Below are positions 5,755-7,230 of a stretch of 7,230 bases of DNA, in pieces. This DNA is from Mycobacteriaceae bacterium (lineage in GTDB: Bacteria; Actinomycetota; Actinomycetes; Mycobacteriales; Mycobacteriaceae). A model generated the notes under the pieces. The model did no database searches. It saw nothing but the letters and a program-made list of their open reading frames with translations, and had not been told where the DNA came from. The translations under genes and the position numbers were made by a program. The first letter of the stretch is position 1. Each line of letters opens with the position of its first letter. The stretch covers positions 1 through 7,230 of the forward strand of contig JAFAWC010000542.1 in NCBI GenBank assembly GCA_019242135.1, written 5' to 3'.

Positions 5755-7230
5755 GCCGAAGTTCCTGTGCCCGTCCGGGTCATGCTGCGGATCTGCCGCG
5801 CAGCCACCGACAGCGTCGCCAGGTCGTGTTCGGCGCTCTCGTAGATCTCTTTCAAGGTGCGACGGGCGCGGCCGATCCGCGAGGTGTTGGTGTGCTCCCA
5901 TTCCGCGATCTTCTGTTCGCCGCTCTCGTGGGGCTCACCCACGGCCAGCACATCGAAGCACAGCGACCGCAGGGAGCCGTAGATGTCGTCACGAATCGCC
6001 AAGCGGGCCAAGGTGTGCCAATGGTCGTTGCGTTCAAGTTGGGACACCGCGGTGAGCAGGTCATCGATGTTGAGATGACCCATCAGCGCGAAATAGGTGT
6101 CGGCCACCTCGGCGCTGTCACGTTCGAAGATGTCGGCGATGTCGATGATGTCGAGCAGGCTGTAGCAGTACAGGCCGGCGGCGATCTGTCCCGCGACATC
6201 CTCTTCGGCGCCGTGGGAAACGAATTCGGTTGCCCTGTTGGCGACGATCTGGCGGTCCTCGGGGCGCAGCCATTCCGCGATGTGCGGCGCCAGCGCCCTG
6301 ACCTCCGAGCGGAAACGGTTGATCTCGGCGCCGACCGCCAGCGGCTGCGGCCGGTAGTTGATCAGCCATCGGGACGCCCGGTCGAGCAGCCGACGCAGAT
6401 CCAGAGTCATGCGGTCGGACAGCATGACCGGGATGTGGCCCTGCTCACCGGCGGTGCGGATGCGCCGCCACAGAGCGCCGATACCGAAGATCGCGTCGGC
6501 GGCAACAAAGGTGCGCACCGCGTCGGCGGGACTGACGCCCGTTTCCTCTATCACTCTGTACGCGAAGCTAATACCGCCGCAGTTGACAACATCGTTGACC
6601 AACATCGTCGTGACGATCTCGCGGCGCAGCTGGTGTGATCGGATGTCACCGACGAAATTGTCGCGCAGCTTCGACGGGAAGTACGCGGGCAGGCGGGAGG
6701 CGAACACCTCCTGATCCGGCAGCTCGCTTGCCAACACCTCGTCTTTGAGCTCGAGTTTGACGTGCGCCATCAGCGTCGCCAGCTCCGGCGACGTCAGCCC
6801 GAGGCCCTGGTCCATCCGCCGGCGGATCTCCTTGTCCGACGGCAGCGCCTCCAGCTCGCGGTTCAGGCCACGATGCTGCTCCAAATGCCTGATCTGACGG
6901 GCGTGCACGGTGAGCAGGCTCGCTGCGTTGGCGCGGCTGGTGCCCATCAGGTCGTTCTGCTCAGCATTGTCGGTGAGCACCAGCTGCCCAACCTCGTCGG
7001 TCATCGACTCAAGGAGCAGGGTGCGGTGCTGTTCTTGGACCTTGCCAGCCGTGATGAGCGCGTCGACGAGAATTTTGATGTTGACCTCGTGGTCGGAGCA
7101 GTCGACGCCAGCGGAGTTGTCCAGCGCATCAGTGTTGACGCGGCCGCCGGCGAGGTCATACTCGATCCGGCCGAGGGCGGTCAGCCCGAGGTTACCGCCC
7201 TCACCAATCACCTTGGCCTGCACCTGGTTT
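5751..7230 (-). CDS. gdh: NAD-dependent glutamate dehydrogenase, 180 kDa class, C-terminal part
   Basis: Open at the right edge; 492 codons and the TGA are present, out of about 1,600 for the class. The enzyme oxidises L-glutamate to 2-oxoglutarate and ammonia with NAD+, feeding amino-acid nitrogen and carbon into the TCA cycle in the cytosol. Near the edge lie [32 protein letters not shown] and [12 protein letters not shown] (about 7070-7220), conserved blocks of the dehydrogenase core. The remaining residues form the long helical C-terminal domain (for example [20 protein letters not shown] and [17 protein letters not shown]). The GTG at 7223 is internal, because family sequence continues to the edge. 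In mycobacteria this enzyme is inhibited by the FHA protein GarA (known for the family; not visible here). Its stop overlaps the thioesterase remnant as GTGA, so it heads a coupled operon with that frame and the Rv2474c-like gene. No frameshift is seen. Confidence 0.5.
   Translation of the reverse strand, partial: NQVQAKVIGEGGNLGLTALGRIEYDLAGGRVNTDALDNSAGVDCSDHEVNIKILVDALITAGKVQEQHRTLLLESMTDEVGQLVLTDNAEQNDLMGTSRANAASLLTVHARQIRHLEQHRGLNRELEALPSDKEIRRRMDQGLGLTSPELATLMAHVKLELKDEVLASELPDQEVFASRLPAYFPSKLRDNFVGDIRSHQLRREIVTTMLVNDVVNCGGISFAYRVIEETGVSPADAVRTFVAADAIFGIGALWRRIRTAGEQGHIPVMLSDRMTLDLRRLLDRASRWLINYRPQPLAVGAEINRFRSEVRALAPHIAEWLRPEDRQIVANRATEFVSHGAEEDVAGQIAAGLYCYSLLDIIDIADIFERDSAEVADTYFALMGHLNIDDLLTAVSQLERNDHWHTLARLAIRDDIYGSLRSLCFDVLAVGEPHESGEQKIAEWEHTNTSRIGRARRTLKEIYESAEHDLATLSVAARQIRSMTRTGTGTSA

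Overview
The window is GC-rich and its gene order matches the chromosome of a mycobacterium (Mycobacterium or Mycolicibacterium type). From recall of the M. tuberculosis map, the order is pepN (Rv2467), Rv2468c, a small ctaJ gene, Rv2469c, glbO (Rv2470), aglA (Rv2471), Rv2474c, Rv2475c and gdh (Rv2476c). The truncated haemoglobin is close to M. tuberculosis trHbO over nearly its whole length. This is core, vertically inherited DNA. I see no insertion sequence, phage, CRISPR array, tRNA or rRNA.

Layout, left to right. The + strand opens inside pepN, an M1 aminopeptidase whose last 507 residues run to 1525. Twelve bases later it meets, head-on, a three-gene minus-strand cluster read from 2905 down to 1538: an HNH endonuclease, a 77-residue single-pass membrane protein resembling the cytochrome aa3 oxidase subunit CtaJ, and a DUF5130-type protein whose start overlaps the end of ctaJ. 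A 120-base divergent spacer separates the HNH gene from glbO on the + strand. glbO is followed after only three bases, in the same frame, by aglA, a GH13 alpha-glucosidase. aglA converges, 15 bases apart, on a second minus-strand cluster read from the right edge leftwards: the C-terminal part of the large NAD-dependent glutamate dehydrogenase, a thioesterase reading frame reduced to 31 codons, and a conserved hypothetical gene. These are joined by a GTGA and an ATGA stop/start overlap.

The most notable observation is that small thioesterase frame. It keeps the family's N-terminal signature, then jumps in frame to a short tail and stops at an ATGA junction with the next gene. The hot-dog fold is missing. 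It looks like a clean in-frame internal deletion, natural or from assembly, that keeps the operon's translational coupling. Also worth a look are a probable leaderless start for ctaJ, the overlap that couples ctaJ to a possibly TPM-like protein, and the single-codon in-frame gap between glbO and aglA. The middle of the window has a respiratory flavour (an oxidase subunit, and an oxygen-binding haemoglobin reported to interact with terminal oxidases). The flanks are peptide, sugar and glutamate catabolism. I found no convincing new multi-gene system; the rest is ordinary core genome. No stretch over 300 bases lacks a gene.
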